Positions 1-11,270 of a stretch of 64,000 nt of DNA are shown here, one piece after another; positions within the stretch are counted from its first letter, which is position 1; the number at the start of each line of letters is the position of its first letter. Made by a program: the position numbers and the translations under genes. The stretch is taken from the NCBI GenBank assembly GCA_964019695.1, contig OZ026522.1, positions 74,865,601 to 74,929,600 of the forward strand, written 5' to 3'. Under the pieces are notes generated by a model. The model searched no databases. It saw nothing but the letters and a program-made list of their open reading frames with translations, and was not told the DNA's origin. The DNA is from Loripinus fragilis. Taxonomy: Eukaryota; Mollusca; Bivalvia; Lucinida; Lucinidae.

Positions 1-51
1 ACATCTAGCCAATGTTATACTTAATATGTAACATTATTAAGAATTTTAATT

Positions 52-120
52 CATACAGAAGAGAAACCTTATGACAAGTCAGTTCATACAGGAGAAGAAC
101 CTTATATCTATGATTTTATA
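52..120 (+). pseudogene. Possible decayed C2H2 zinc-finger linker fragment
   Basis: One frame reads HTEEKPYDKSVHTGEEPYIY, which resembles two HTGEKPY linkers of tandem C2H2 zinc-finger proteins but with the finger between them missing. No open frame extends to either side. It could be a relic of a zinc-finger gene or chance. Confidence 0.3.
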
Positions 121-1200
121 ATTGTTAGACTCATTAATAAACCTGCTTTACAAAAATAACCCCCTGTCAAACCTATTGGTTAAAATTAACCATTTTGGTC
201 ACAGATAACTCTTGGCTTCAAAGGTATTGCTAATTTAATGCTTAAATCTTCTCTGTTCATTCTGTTTTGTGAAACTGAGGCTGATTTCCATCAAATAGCA
301 ACATTTATACTTTAGCTGGCTGTATATTGTAGGCATACAGGTATGTTTCTGGACCTCACTTATTCATGTAGAACACTGTATTATGATACCTTTGATAAGA
401 CGCTGTTACACGTTATCCTGGTCACGGCACCAAAATGTGGTTCCTCTAGTTCAGTTGGGGTGTAAAGTTAATATTTAGTCTTCTTGTTTTCACTTGTTTA
501 TTGTTAGGATATTATGTTTCTTGAACAATATCATGCAGGACTTGAGGAAGTGATACACATTGTCTTGGCCCCATAGTGCCATGACACAGGGCCATGACCT
601 TCAGTATTTCTGACCAATGAATCATTTAAAGTTGTCTAAACATGTCTTTCTTTAAGAAAAGTGGAAGTAGATTTAAAAACAACCTTCTTATGTCGAGTTA
701 TTGATTCATTTGAACTAAATAATTAATTTTGCTAAACCTGACCTATACCCATAAGAGGTAGGAAATGACAAAGTTACCGGTTTTGGATTTTCAGGATATT
801 TGGCTCAGACCAGCAGTATATATATGGCATGTTTTTGTGATAATATGATATCTTGACAAAGACTAGAACATATCCATCTTTTGAATTAAATGTTGAATGT
901 TTTGTAATTTTTTTTTTTTTTTAAAATATTGAAATTTTACAATCACTTCTTCTGAAAACGTAAACCATAATTTATCCAAATGGTTTCGTGGTATTAAAAT
1001 AATGTCTATGGTATTTTGGATTCAATCTAGATGACAAATCATAGAAATAAACAAAACTATAGATTTAGGACATGGAAATTTAGAGACAGGTACCACCTCA
1101 AAGGTGGAGTACGTCAAAGTTGCTTCCTAAGCCTTATTCTTAACTATCTGATTCGATAAATACATTTTCATAGTTTGTATATAATGAGTTATTAATATGC
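121..1200. other. AT-rich non-coding stretch
   Basis: No open frame with family features, no clear repeat and no tRNA seen. It contains short A/T runs only (for example near 908-922). If the TEP gene extends leftwards, this is intron. Confidence 0.5.
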
Positions 1201-1790
1201 AAAGTTTGAAGAAAATCCATGCGTGGGCACAGATGAAAGTGCCCCTTTGGTCAAATTCTGTCCATTTGTTCTAAAGATACTGAGCAGAAATGAAAATCTG
1301 ACATGAATGAAGGGCTATAACTCTGTTACAAATAAGTCATTAACCTGGATCTTGTCAATAAGAATGAATATATAGAATTTAGTAAAAATCTGTCAGTTTT
1401 TTCACAAGATACTAAGTGGAAACAAAAATCTGGCATAAATCAAGGGCCATAACACTAGTACAAATGTTCTAATAATCATGTGTAACAATCCCAACCTAGA
1501 TCTTGTCAATATAAATGCATATATATAAAATTTGGTGAAAATCCGTCAATCTTTTCTCAAGATATTGAGCGGATACAAAATTTTGGAATAAATCAAGGCT
1601 TATAACTCTGGTACAAATGTCCGAAAAATGATGTGTAAAATCCCATTCTAGATCATGTCGAAAAAATAAGTCAATATCAATGCACATACAAAATTGGGTA
1701 AATTCTATAAAGTTGTTCTCTAGATATTGAGTGGAAACGAAATGATGACAGACGGACAGAATGACAGACAGAATGACAGACAACCCAAAT
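1200..1790. repeat. Diverged tandem repeat, about 135-150 bp unit
   Basis: The motif 'aaaatctg-cat-aatnaaggg-cataact' followed by 'acaaat' recurs near 1292, 1426 and 1577, with neighbouring 'gatcttgtcaata' blocks. It ends in a short gacagac-gacagaatgacagac tract at about 1747-1782. The minus-strand open frame across it is a by-product of the repeat. Confidence 0.75.
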
Positions 1791-1994
1791 CTAATATAGC
1801 CCCACTTTTCCTGAGGTCACTTCTTGTGACGTCCCCAAACTGTGTATACGTTAAGTCAAAAAGCAGTGAATCAATAGCATGTGAATTGCCTTGATAATAC
1901 ACTGGTTAAAATGACTGTTAATAGCACGTGACACACATTTTTTTCAATGATGTGGGATAAAAAGTGTGTCTCATAGTACATTGTAGTAGTCCAA

Positions 1995-2480
1995 ATGGGA
2001 CTGATAAGGTATTTGCAACCGTGGAACATGGACCCATGTGGGAAAACCCATATGGGTTGCATGTGGTACCCATATGGGTCATTATGGGCAACACATAACG
2101 GTTATTTAGTCCTCAATGCCAGAAAACCTGTCTTTGGAGGGTTGCGAACACCAAAGTGCAGACCAGCCTGCACTTCTGCTTTGTCTGATCAGCACTTTTG
2201 TTGTTCTCTTTTTGTAAAGTATCATAGCTAAACTGGCTACAGATGAAATATCAAATTTCTAGTCAGTCTCTCTGACAGTAACCAGTACTGGGCTGGTGGA
2301 GAGGGTTGTGGTTTTATTTTCTGGATCACCAAAGGCTCAATCGGAAGTGGTTCTGCTTATGTGAGTGTAAACAATTACATGTGCCCTATGTGGGTTCTAC
2401 ACGGGCTTAAATTCCCATGTGGCACCCACATGGTCAATACGCTCAGATAGAGCCCACATGTGAACCATTTAGCCTTGTGT
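1995..2480. repeat. Repeat cluster with cccatgtggg/cccatatggg motifs and a half MITE
   Basis: Self-complementary cccatatggg and cccatgtggg motifs occur repeatedly at about 2033-2085 and 2380-2460. Between them (about 2119-2190) is one arm of the family seen complete at 27864 and 28176 (aaaacctgtctt, then tgatcagc). Likely an old inverted-repeat transposon. Confidence 0.5.
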
Positions 2481-2499
2481 GCTGGGGTATTTTTCTTCG

Positions 2500-2685
2500 T
2501 CGTTAGACCTCAGTCAACAAATTTTCAGTCATGCTGGGATGGGTCTTCATGGGTTAAACCAGCACTAGACAGATGATTAGTGTCTTGCTCAGGAAAACAA
2601 CACAGTACCTCAGGTGAGGCTTAAACCTGCGACCCCTCAATCTTGAGTCAAGCACTCTACCACTAAGCAACTGCGCCCCCACCCC
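2500..2685 (-). repeat. tRNA-derived SINE, diverged copy
   Basis: On the minus strand it has the head gcgcagttgcttagtggtag (A-box-like), gggtcgcaggtttaagcctc (B-box-like), then the family body with 'agcaagacac' and 'ttgactgaggtc'. Same family as the copies at 9224, 19514, 20908 and 26393, but more diverged. Confidence 0.7.
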
Positions 2686-2699
2686 CCACCCCCCATTTA

Positions 2700-3746
2700 A
2701 TCCTCATGGTTTACATATTAATTGAAATGAACTCCAATGCTAAACAAAACAATGTTTCATTTGTTTTTCTAGTGTCAGTCATGAAATAAGTGTCAATCTC
2801 ATTAAACGTTGCCACTATTCGCGGTACACGATTTTAACTAATCGCAGTACACGAGTTTTGCCATCAACAACTATTCGCCGTATACCACAGTTATTTTGTT
2901 TCAATATATTCCAATTGAAAATAATCAAACCAAGACCAGAGATAAAACTGGGATGGTGCAAATTGCATATAGAAATAGGGAATTAACTTCTTACCCGAAG
3001 ATAAACTATGTATTCGTTAGTTCAAAGGCTGTTTTTACGGCAGGAGCATTTTCCAGCCAGTACCAAGCTGCGATAACTTTGTGTAAACAAAGCTATGTTG
3101 ACACACAGAATACAATAAAGGTACACAACATTGAAATTAATCCCTTGGCAATTAATCTTGATGTCAGTGGTTGCTCGGGAGCAAATAACAAAGCTCAAAT
3201 AAAGGTAAAAACTCACCGCCTGCCATGCCGTTTGTCTCTACTTTCGATTTAGTGGTACGCTATTTCCGGTTTCGATGATAGACGGTGCTAAAGACAATTG
3301 ACCATTGAAACTTGAAATTGTTGATATTTGTTGGCATACTGCATGTTTAAGGATTTGATTTTCAAAAGTTCAGGATTTTGGAATTTTGAACTGTCTCCCA
3401 TGTGGTCAAGTTAATGTTTTTTTATCAGAATTTTCATATGTGTTTCAATGACATGATTCTTTTTGAGAACCTAAACTTGTGTTTTATCTGGTGGATAAGC
3501 AAATATTTACAATTTTCGGCACATAAAATTGTATCTGGACCAATGATTTAACAAGGACTAAGAGTTGGCACAAACCCCTAAACTAAGAGTAATTTTTGGT
3601 ACTTCACTTCGGATTTAGCTCTTTAAAGATTAAAACTATAACCACACAAATTAATATTTTTCTGGTGCCATATATCATCATTTGATAATTGTAATTATAA
3701 TCATTTATTAGAGGTTTAATGGTGAAGAAAAGAATCAGGAATTCAT
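2700..3746. other. Stretch without recognised gene
   Basis: An open + frame of 118 codons at 2896-3252 has no recognisable domain, signal peptide or splice context linking it to the TEP gene. Nearby 'cgcggtacacg' and 'cgcagtacacg' motifs look like old repeats. Nothing else seen. Confidence 0.4.
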
Positions 3747-3969
3747 TTAATCCTTAATGCGCCAATCGCAACAAAAGTCGTCTGCTGAAATGTTTAAAAA
3801 GCCTCTATGGCAAACAGTGTGGACCCAGATCAGACTGCTCCCATAGGAGCAGTCTGTTCTGGGTCCACACTGTTTGCTTCTAGACTTAATTCGTCAGTAA
3901 TGTTTGGCAAATATTTTCAGCAGACGACATTTCAAGATTCGTTTTTTTTCTTGGCGCTTTAAAGGTTAA
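3747..3969. mobile_element. Palindromic MITE, 'GCGCCA' family subtype 1
   Basis: Ends are ttaatccttaatgcgcca and its inverse tggcgctttaaaggttaa. The centre is a hairpin, cagtgtggacccagatcag against ctgttctgggtccacactg. The same architecture occurs at 8434 and 22224. TTAA-like termini suggest a TTAA target, but this is not proven. Confidence 0.8.
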
Positions 3970-4140
3970 TGCTGAAAAGAGAGGCTACCATGTTTTTTGT
4001 GAATCCTGGTAATAGAATTGAATGAATTGCTATTTTTGGCACCTAATTCATTTTCATATTGATTCCAAAATTATCACTTCTTTATAACATGTCCTCTTGT
4101 ATTACTGATCAGTTTAGTGCACATCCTGAGATTGGTGCCA

Positions 4141-4290
4141 AAATCTTAATTTTTTTTATTTTGATTTTTTTTCCCTCTCAATAAAATGACCCCAAAATCT
4201 TAAAAAAAAAATTATTTTGATTTTTTTTCTCTCAATAAAATGACCCCAAAATCTTAAAAAAAAAATATTTTTGATTTTTTTTCTCTTAAT
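4141..4290 (+). repeat. Short tandem repeat, about 53-bp unit, 3 copies
   Basis: 'ttttgattttttttctctcaataaaatgaccccaaaatctt' type unit repeated three times (tgacccc at 4187 and 4240). T- and A-rich, no coding sense. Confidence 0.8.
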
Positions 4291-4448
4291 AAAATGAAAC
4301 TTCATAGATTAGTTCTAATTTCTTGGGAATTTCTAATTTTATCTGCTTATGTGAATTTTTGAAAACAATTAGTAAAAAACAGTCGTATTCAGGTTTCTAG
4401 TAAGAGTGTGAAACTAAAAATTATTTTTTTCTTATTCATATGTTGTAG

Positions 4449-4660
4449 GTACAGTAAAACCTGTCTTAAGTGGCCACTCAAAGCAAACACCAAAAAATTG
4501 GTTTTCAAGACCGATTATCGCTTAATGCAGGTCAATAGTATTGCAGAATGCTCCAAGGGGAGCATTCTGCAATACTTTCAACCTTCATTAAGCTTCCATT
4601 TGTCATTAAGATCATTTTTGTCTATTTTTGAGTGGCCGCTTAAGACAGGTTTTACTGTAC
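4449..4660. mobile_element. Palindromic MITE, 'GTACAGTAAAACC' family
   Basis: Terminal gtacagtaaaacctgtctta is matched by its inverse at the right end. The centre is a hairpin around gcagaatgctcc/ggagcattctgc. Sister copies lie at 32537, 38814, 42551 and 54837. About 210 bp with no coding capacity. Confidence 0.85.
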
Positions 4661-5275
4661 TCAAAAGAAGTGTCGTAATGAGTTCTTTTGAGCACCCAGC
4701 TGATGGACAAGATCATTTCAATTTTAAGCTAAAAAACTTTTTTTTTGTCTTGATCTGTGGTATTTTTCCTCTGCTTATAATGCTTTCACAAGATTAAAAG
4801 AGCAAGATGTAAATGTAATTATTTTGAAGTTTTATACCCAATTTCTACTTAATAGTCATTTTTTTAAAAAATTGATTTCGTTTTATCCATTGACTGAGAA
4901 AACTTAGAAAAAAAATTGCCTTTATAAGTAAACAAACATCTCTTTCTGAGGTTAAAGTTAGCATTTACAAATTTGTGTCCTGACAGCGGGGATATATCAT
5001 CTTTTTAAAACTATAGATTCAGAGCCAGCTGATCAGTATTTGCACTGTTTTGGATTCAGTCTGTCAATCCATAGAAATGAATTGAACCAGCTCTTGAGGT
5101 TGTTGAACATATGGCATATTTGATAGTTGAAGGCTCAGATGAGCCAGCACAAATGCACAGTCTTGCCAAAACCTTCACTGTCACTCAGAGAAAGAATGAT
5201 TGTTGGTAAAGGCCTAGGCCAAACTTTAGGCCCCTTGCCCCACTAGATAGCTTTGCACATACATTTAACTCTATG

Positions 5276-5706
5276 TATACGGGAAGCCCCTAATGGGTAC
5301 TTTTTACAGTGAAGACCCAGATGAAATGCTGCAAAATGCATCATTTCATCAGGGTCTTCACTGTAAAGGTAAAAAAAGATCTTCAGACAAAATTATACAA
5401 TATTATTTTGAAAATTATAACCTGACACCCCTCTAGTGTGTAGATATGTACAATGAACTATCCCAAGTTTATTGTATCAAACCAAAAGGAAGAATACATT
5501 AGTATACTAAGGGTTAAATAACATTTTGGATTATTCCTTCTGGTTTGATACAACAAACTTGGGATAGTCCATTGTACATATCTACATGTCTGAAAATCTT
5601 TTTACATTGACAAACAGTGTAGACTCTGATGAAATGCCCCAATATGCAGGATTTCATCTTGGTCTTCACTGTTTGTAAAAGTACCCATTTATGTGTTTCC
5701 CGAATA
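5276..5706. mobile_element. Compound palindromic element (430 bp)
   Basis: Outer arms are gggaagcccctaatgggtac and the inverse near 5690-5704. Within each arm is a hairpin or half-hairpin of the type agtgaagacccagatgaaat. The centre (5441-5495 against 5528-5590) pairs again around gtacaatgaactatcccaag. Nested symmetry points to a fold-back MITE. Confidence 0.75.
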
Positions 5707-5914
5707 TAAAGTTTAACAGGGGACACATTTAGAATTAAAAGGAGCATGTACAGTGAGGCACAACCACCCGCTTTATATTACCACATGCTTTTAGGTATTC
5801 AGTACTACGATAGTTTTATCCTCACCCACTTAACTTTCTCCCATAGATCTACATTCCCCAAGAAGTTTTAACCCATTTCCTTCTGAATATACCCTTTCAA
5901 AAGTCATCAGAGTT

Positions 5915-6095
5915 CTTTCCATGCTTGCAGTGACTTTTGTGATACTGCTGATAACCTTTGCAAACAATTTGGACCCAGATCAGGACCGACAGAATGTAAA
6001 TCATGATATGGATCCAAACTGTTTGACACTGATAATGCTTCTGGAAGAATTTTTTGAAAGTTATTTTGAAAAAAAAAGTAGGCAAATGACAACAA
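5915..6095. repeat. Hairpin repeat, 'gtcgtctgctg / ggatccagatcagg' family
   Basis: Contains acaatttggacccagatcag and its near-inverse gatatggatccaaactgttt within AT-rich flanks; reverse orientation relative to the copies at 11271, 11727 and 12398. Confidence 0.6.
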
Positions 6096-6397
6096 AAACA
6101 TGAGAATTAGCCAGCTTGCAAAGACGTAAACCTTACCGTTTGAAACCTCAAAAAGCTTGTTATGAAATGGTGTAGATGCAGGTTACACTGTTGTTACTCT
6201 GCCTGTAAATCATTGCTTACACAGCTACAGATTATCCTGCACATCTTCATGGCACGATAAGCATTTTTTAAAGCTGTTTAAGCGGAATGAACTTTCCTAC
6301 CATAATCAGTAGGACAATCCCATTTCTAATTTTAGGGTGTTGGGTGTTTTATTTCATTTTTATTCAAATTTGTTTAGAACATTCTGTGAGCAACAGA

Positions 6398-6462
6398 ACA
6401 GTGGAGATCCAGATCAGACGCCACATTCTGTGGCGTCTGATCTGGTTCTGCACTGTTTGCCT
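6398..6462. repeat. Short perfect hairpin of the cagtgtgg-type family
   Basis: Arms pair through agatccagatcagacgccac and gtggcgtctgatctgg with a short loop. It belongs to the same broad sequence class as the hairpins at 3812, 8522 and 9086. Confidence 0.7.
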
Positions 6463-6519
6463 ATGTCCCACATAAAGAACGCTAGGCTTATATAGCTTAA
6501 ATTCTAGCTGTTAATCCCT

Positions 6520-7514
6520 AAGGCCAGAATTTTTTTATTAGTTGATTTACAAACCCTTCCACTGTAATTTTCCGGAAAGTAGGAAAAAAATAAAATTTAA
6601 TTTCTAGAAATTTTTTTATTTTATTCGCCGACTAAATATTATTGGTTTGGTTGAAAAAAATAATATTTTTTTTGAGGTTCTGTCTGTGCATTTTGAGAAT
6701 GACACTGTTAAGAGTGATTGTACTGTCCAGATATTTAGGAAAATGATGAAATATACTCAGCGTCAATGAAAAGTTACCAGTATCGAAATACGATATTTCG
6801 GAAAATATATAGTACAGCTGTTTGGCTACTGTTACGTTCATGTTTCTGGGCAACGGCATGATAGTTTGGAGAAGTAAAACAGTTACACGAGCCCTGGAAC
6901 TATTGTGCACGTGATGCACGTGCATTTTATGTTTTTCGCAGTTTTTAAGAATTTGAAATCGTCATTTTCAGAAGACAACATGCCAGAACATGCCCTAGAC
7001 ATTTTCATTGAAAACGCCACCAAAATGATTTAGGTTATCCAATTAAACGCGAAAAATTAGGATCAAACTTTAAGGTAGCACCAAAACTTTGCATTTTCCT
7101 ACATAATGCAATGGGAACTACAGGGGTCTGTCAATGAAGGATTATAATGCATAGTTGTTTGATGGATACCGTTTTCCATAGTGGTGATGTATGGGACTCT
7201 ATGCCATAAAATTGAGTGTTGAAGTATCCGCAGTTTTTCGTTCAGAATGAACTAAATATTGTCCTATGTTAAGTGTATGCGATTTACTGGTAACTTTTCA
7301 CTGACGTTGAGTATATTTAAAGATTACCTTACTAGATTTACTGTTTTTCTGGAGATATTAAAGAAAAAAAAGCTCTGAAAAAAAAAAAAAGCTCTGAAAA
7401 TGACCAGTCAACTGGTCATTTTCAGAGCTTTTTTATTTTTTATTTTTTCGTCCCCTCAACCCTAGATCTGAAAAAAAATTCCCGTAAATCAACTAATAAA
7501 AAAAATCTGGCCTA
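6520..7514. mobile_element. 1-kb inverted-repeat element upstream of bait exon A
   Basis: Left end 'aggccagaatttttttatta', right end its inverse 'taataaaaaaaatctggcct'. Inner inverted pairs include 'ctcagcgtcaatgaaaagtt' near 6757 and its inverse near 7290. No transposase frame, so non-autonomous. It ends about 100 nt before exon A. Confidence 0.75.
7385..7434. repeat. 24-bp perfect stem hairpin before exon A
   Basis: aaaaaagctctgaaaatgac plus cagt pairs perfectly with its inverse at 7411-7434 around a 2-nt loop. It lies inside the 1-kb inverted-repeat element. In an RNA it would form a very stable hairpin about 180 nt upstream of the exon A acceptor. Confidence 0.9.
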
Positions 7515-7613
7515 AAGATATAAAATTAAGTGCCAGGAGCAAGCAAATTCTTTGAAGTATGTAAATATTTTAGAGTTCTGGCTAAGAAATGGTGATTTTA
7601 ATTTTACCTGTAG

Positions 7614-7797
7614 CTTTGTCATATGATTATGATGATACAATGGTCTCTGGTGCAGGCGTAGAAACATTATTAGGAAATGCCGGGCCTAAGGAAGAGAGCC
7701 AAGTGACTTATGAAGATGTACCAAACGAGGAACAGGAACCTGATCGGATTAGGAGTTTATTCCCAGAGGCTTGGCTCTGGGATATACTGTCCATAGG
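7614..7797 (+). CDS. TEP: TEP alternative bait-region exon A
   Basis: First of five interchangeable bait exons. It starts after the acceptor ...ttttacctgtag and ends at GG before the donor gtgggt. Length is 184 nt: two bases completing a split codon, 60 codons, then two bases of the split Gly codon. The variable part is rich in Asp and Glu (SYDYDDTMV near the start, several E near the middle) and leads into the constant end DRIRSLFPEAWLWDILSIG. The bait is the protease-cleaved loop that triggers the conformational change in alpha-2-macroglobulins; the constant end is the start of the conserved A2M segment. The first intronic bases after the donor closely match those after exon B, which suggests that A and B are a recent duplicate pair. 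A 24-bp perfect hairpin lies about 180 nt upstream. Confidence 0.9.
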
Positions 7798-7865
7798 GTG
7801 GGTGGGGTAACAAGATAGGCTGACAGGTTTAGGTGCACAAAACACAGAGATAATTTTAGCCGCAG

Positions 7866-8084
7866 CATGAAATTTCCAACAATTTGACATTTTGACAAGT
7901 GTAGACTCGGACAAGCCTCTGCAGCATCCTTTGAAGCTTAGAAACTCCAAATGGTGTTCAGTCAGTAGCTTAGCAATCATAAAATACTCAAGCTACTAGC
8001 TAAGGCTCTGATCAGACTGTGTGTATGCGCAGGCTGATCTGAGGCTTTGCTGGTCGCACATACCACATTGTTGGAAATCTCATG
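7866..8084. mobile_element. TIR MITE, 'CATGAGATTTCCAACA' family
   Basis: Left catgaaatttccaacaattt, right ccacattgttggaaatctca (inverse). The interior has 'gtagactcgg' and an inner palindrome around 'gatcagactg/caggctgatc'. Sister copies lie at 13196 and 54589, with a partial one at 30546. It begins 69 nt after exon A. Confidence 0.8.
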
Positions 8085-8143
8085 CACTGGCTCTTTTGGT
8101 TTTCGTTGGAATCATTTATTTATTTCGTTATTTCTCAATCAAA

Positions 8144-8198
8144 ATATGTTAGGGGTACTCAAAGAACCATCTCAATGAGACGTTTTTTGAGCACCCAA
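8144..8198. repeat. Hairpin repeat, 'GGTACTCAAAAGAACCGTCTCA' type
   Basis: ggggtactcaaagaaccatc and its inverse gttttttgagcaccc around the loop 'tcaatgaga'. Better preserved copies lie at 20547 and 28602. Confidence 0.75.
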
Positions 8199-8433
8199 TT
8201 GGCAAAACAAATGTTTAAACTGATTGAAAAGTGAATAATCTCAATTTTATGCAAAGAAAATTTACTTATCTTGACCTACATAAAAATATTAATGAGTTAA
8301 ATGTTTTTATAGTTATACTAGGATCTGAAGATAAATTTGGGTCATAAAATTATGTATTGTGGGTTCTCTAAAGAGTTTTGATGCATCTCTTAACTTTTCT
8401 GTTGTGTCCTTGGTTACTTCTTGTTAATATTTG

Positions 8434-8666
8434 AGCCCTTAAAGCGCCAAGAAAAAAAATGCATCTGAAAATGTCGTCAGCTGCCAATAGTTGCCTAACA
8501 TTACTGACAAATAAAGTATAGGAGCAAACAGCGTGGACCCAGAACAGACTGCTCCTATAGGAGCAGTCTGATCTGGGTCCACACTGTTTGCCAAAGAGAC
8601 TTCTTAAACTTTCAGCAGATGAGAAAAGAAGACGACTTTTGTTGCGATTGGCGCATTAAGGGTTAA
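8434..8666. mobile_element. Palindromic MITE, 'GCGCCA' family subtype 1
   Basis: Ends are gcccttaaagcgccaag and its inverse gcgcattaagggttaa. The central hairpin is gtggacccagaacagactgc against the inverse. Same family as 3747 and 22224. Confidence 0.85.
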
Positions 8667-9085
8667 AGATAACTGAGACATGATCATTTTCCTAGCTGGA
8701 AAATTGCAAAAATTCCTCATTTTTCAGCGAAAATGTTTATTGTGGTACCCATCTAAATTATCTCTATGAGGCACTTCTTTTGAGTAGTCAGACCACATGG
8801 TTTAGAGAAGAAATAGAAATAACATATTTGATCTTATAAGCACCTGTGAACTTTTTCAAAATTCTATACCATTTTTCAACAGTGTAGATCTAGCTCCAGA
8901 CCAGCTGACCTCAGACCACACTGTTCTACATCCACCAAAAGGAACCCATAGTTATTATTAACGAAATGATTATTACTCTACTAATTTGACTGAAAGTTTA
9001 TAAAATGTATGGTTTCGAACACTTTTCTCTCTTTTTTTTTTTTTTAAATAAAATGGCTGGAATTCACAGAATCCATTTCAGAATA

Positions 9086-9152
9086 GCAAACAGAGATGAC
9101 CCTGATCAGACTGCTTCTTTAGAAGCAGGCTGATCTTGGGTCTCACTGTTTG
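9086..9152. repeat. Short hairpin repeat (aaacagagatgaccctgatc type)
   Basis: gcaaacagagatgaccctga pairs with its near-inverse ending in ctgtttg around 'gcttctttagaagcaggc'. Located between exons A and B. Confidence 0.7.
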
Positions 9153-9223
9153 TTTAGACCTTTTTTATAGTCAACTAATGCTCAAAATTTTTAGAAATAA
9201 TTACCAAAAACAAACCTTAAAAA

Positions 9224-9402
9224 GAGAGCGCAGTGGCTCTATGGTAGATTGCTTGTCTAGAGATCCAGGGGTTTTGGGTTTGAGCCTCACCGGCATCACT
9301 GCATTGTGTCCTTGAGCAAGACAAATTAATCCTTGCTTAGTACTGATTCAACCCAGGAAGAACTGAAAAATTGCTGACTGGGATGTACAGAATCAAATCA
9401 AA
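9224..9402 (+). repeat. tRNA-derived SINE
   Basis: Head gagcgcagtggctctatggt (A box), gggtttgagcctcaccggc (B box), body 'tgtgtccttgagcaagaca', and an end with the family 'aatcaaatcaaac' tail. Not a functional tRNA, because acceptor-stem pairing is absent. Confidence 0.85.
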
Positions 9403-9817
9403 CATTTCTTAAAAAGTACCCAATAAGTGCTTATAAGGCTTAATAAGGGACAGTAAAACCTCGAAAATCCAAACTCCAATTTTTCAAAATTCTTACTAAT
9501 TCCAAATAGATTTGGGACCCACTAAATTCAGAGAATAGTTCCTTTAAATAAACTATTTTAATAACTGTCAATAAAAGCATGTTTTTGTTGTGTAAAAAAA
9601 CGTTACCCGAGACGTTTCTTTTCCACACCAAAACCATATGTTTGATGGAAAACACTGATAATAATCATTTTGGGGGGTTATTTATTATTATGTCTTCCTC
9701 CGTATATTTCAAACTTTCGATATTTAGAAATAAATCCTCGTGGCCCATGGAATTCAAATTTACGAGATTTGACTGTACTTCTAATCTGTCTAAGGCCTTG
9801 ATATTTTTGAAATTTAG

Positions 9818-10004
9818 TTTCCCCTGGTGCAAGTGGCCCTAATGGCAGTCTGGGCTCGGGAATGGCACAATTTGCGGATATTGATGATGAAGAAATTGGG
9901 CCTAAGATGACCAGCGGTACTTCAGTGCCAGAAGAGTCACAGGAGCCAGAAAGAATTCGTAGTCTCTTTCCAGAGACATGGCTATGGGATATCATCCCAA
10001 TAGG
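9818..10004 (+). CDS. TEP: TEP alternative bait-region exon B
   Basis: Acceptor is ...gaaatttag, donor is GG|gtgggt. Length is 187 nt (2 + 61 codons + 2), in the same entry and exit phase as the other bait exons. The variable part begins SPGASGPNGS, continues with an acidic stretch (ADIDDEE) and joins the constant end ERIRSLFPETWLWDIIPIG. The Gly/Pro/Ser-rich beginning fits an exposed flexible loop. The donor and the following roughly 35 intronic bases (gtgggtggggtaaca, then a shared tgacaggtt) resemble those of exon A, so the duplicated unit included the 5' splice site. No alternative function is likely, because the constant end reads directly into the exon at 21930. Confidence 0.9.
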
Positions 10005-10621
10005 GTGGGTGGGGTAACAGCATATTGACAGGTTTGGTGCACAGATTTATCACTTCTGAATTTCATAGCTGAAGATATTTTTTTTTCTCTTTTTTATCCA
10101 CTTTTTCTTTTCTCTCTTAATGAGATATCTTGTATAATCTAATTTATTTACCCATACCATGCGAATATTCCCAGCTTTGAAAACAGTTTAGATCCAGATC
10201 AGCTGGCTTCTGAAAAACTAGCTTATCTTAATCTTTATGGTTTTCTTCTCAGCTTGTAAATACATGCTATTAAGTACAATTTAAATGGCGTTTCGCTGAT
10301 CCACTTTGCTTATTGAGCATAAGTTTCCTTAGGAAAACTGGTACGGACCCTTCTTCCCTCTGTAAAATAAGTTGATGGCTAACAAACAAAATGAAAACAA
10401 ATGTCACAACCATGGACCTGGACCCCATCTGAAGTAACTCTGGATCCGCGCTCGTGTTTAAGTTAGCTGAGCAGGCTAGACTGAGCCTTACCTGAATGCA
10501 AAGCCTGAAGATTGGTCTCCTTGCTATGATGACCAGATAGCAATATTTCATCCAAATGTTCAAGCTACAGTCCAGAAGGCTGGTTTGGACCTTCTCTGGT
10601 CACAAATCTTGGACTCATGTT

Positions 10622-10840
10622 TTAACCCATAAAGCGCCACCTATAATTTGCAGCAGACGACAAATTCAAATTTCGCTGCTTTTTTCAAAAATAACAAATA
10701 AGGCATGATATTTCATGAGAATCGTCTGCTAGCAGACGATTCTCATGGAATACCATACCTTATTTTTTTGCCAAAATTCGGAAAGATGCCGCAAAATTTA
10801 ACGTCTGCTGCATTCGTGATTGGGGCTTCAAGGATTAGTT
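10622..10840. mobile_element. Palindromic MITE, 'GCGCCA' family subtype 2
   Basis: Starts ttaacccataaagcgccacc. The centre is the perfect palindrome 'gagaatcgtctgc/tagcagacgattctc'. The right end is a worn inverse (ttggggcttcaaggattag). Shares termini with subtype 1 but has a different core; sister copies at 13772 and 24800. Confidence 0.85.
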
Positions 10841-11270
10841 ACATTTCAGGTACAGCGCAGTCCCTTCATAACACTGACTATATTTGAAGTTGATAGGAAT
10901 GGACCGTGTCATAAGTAACTGTGTTATAAAGGGAAAATTTTACAAAAGAACTAAAGAAAAATGACCATGAAAAGGGGGTGGGGGTACAGCATGTCAGTGT
11001 TATATCCAAATTGGTGTTATAATTTGGTGTGTTATAAAGGGACTTTAGTGTATGTTACTTTTTCTTTAGATTATTTCTGCTTTCTCGCATATTGCTTAAT
11101 TAATACATGTTCTCAATTTATTTCAGCCTATGCTGCTACATAGCGCTTGCATTTATCTTTTTATCATTCTTGCTTAAAGCCTATCCGTGGGTCTAACTCT
11201 ACACACAATATGTTTTACCTATAGAATATGAGAATTGAGAAGAGGTATAACTCTTTGCCAACTAGGCATT

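Noticed and set aside
1496..1783. 95-codon minus-strand frame
   Set aside because: Lies wholly within a diverged tandem repeat whose unit keeps the frame open.
2896..3252. 118-codon open + frame as a gene or TEP exon
   Set aside because: No recognisable TEP motif, no convincing acceptor and donor, no signal peptide; size is within chance for this AT content.
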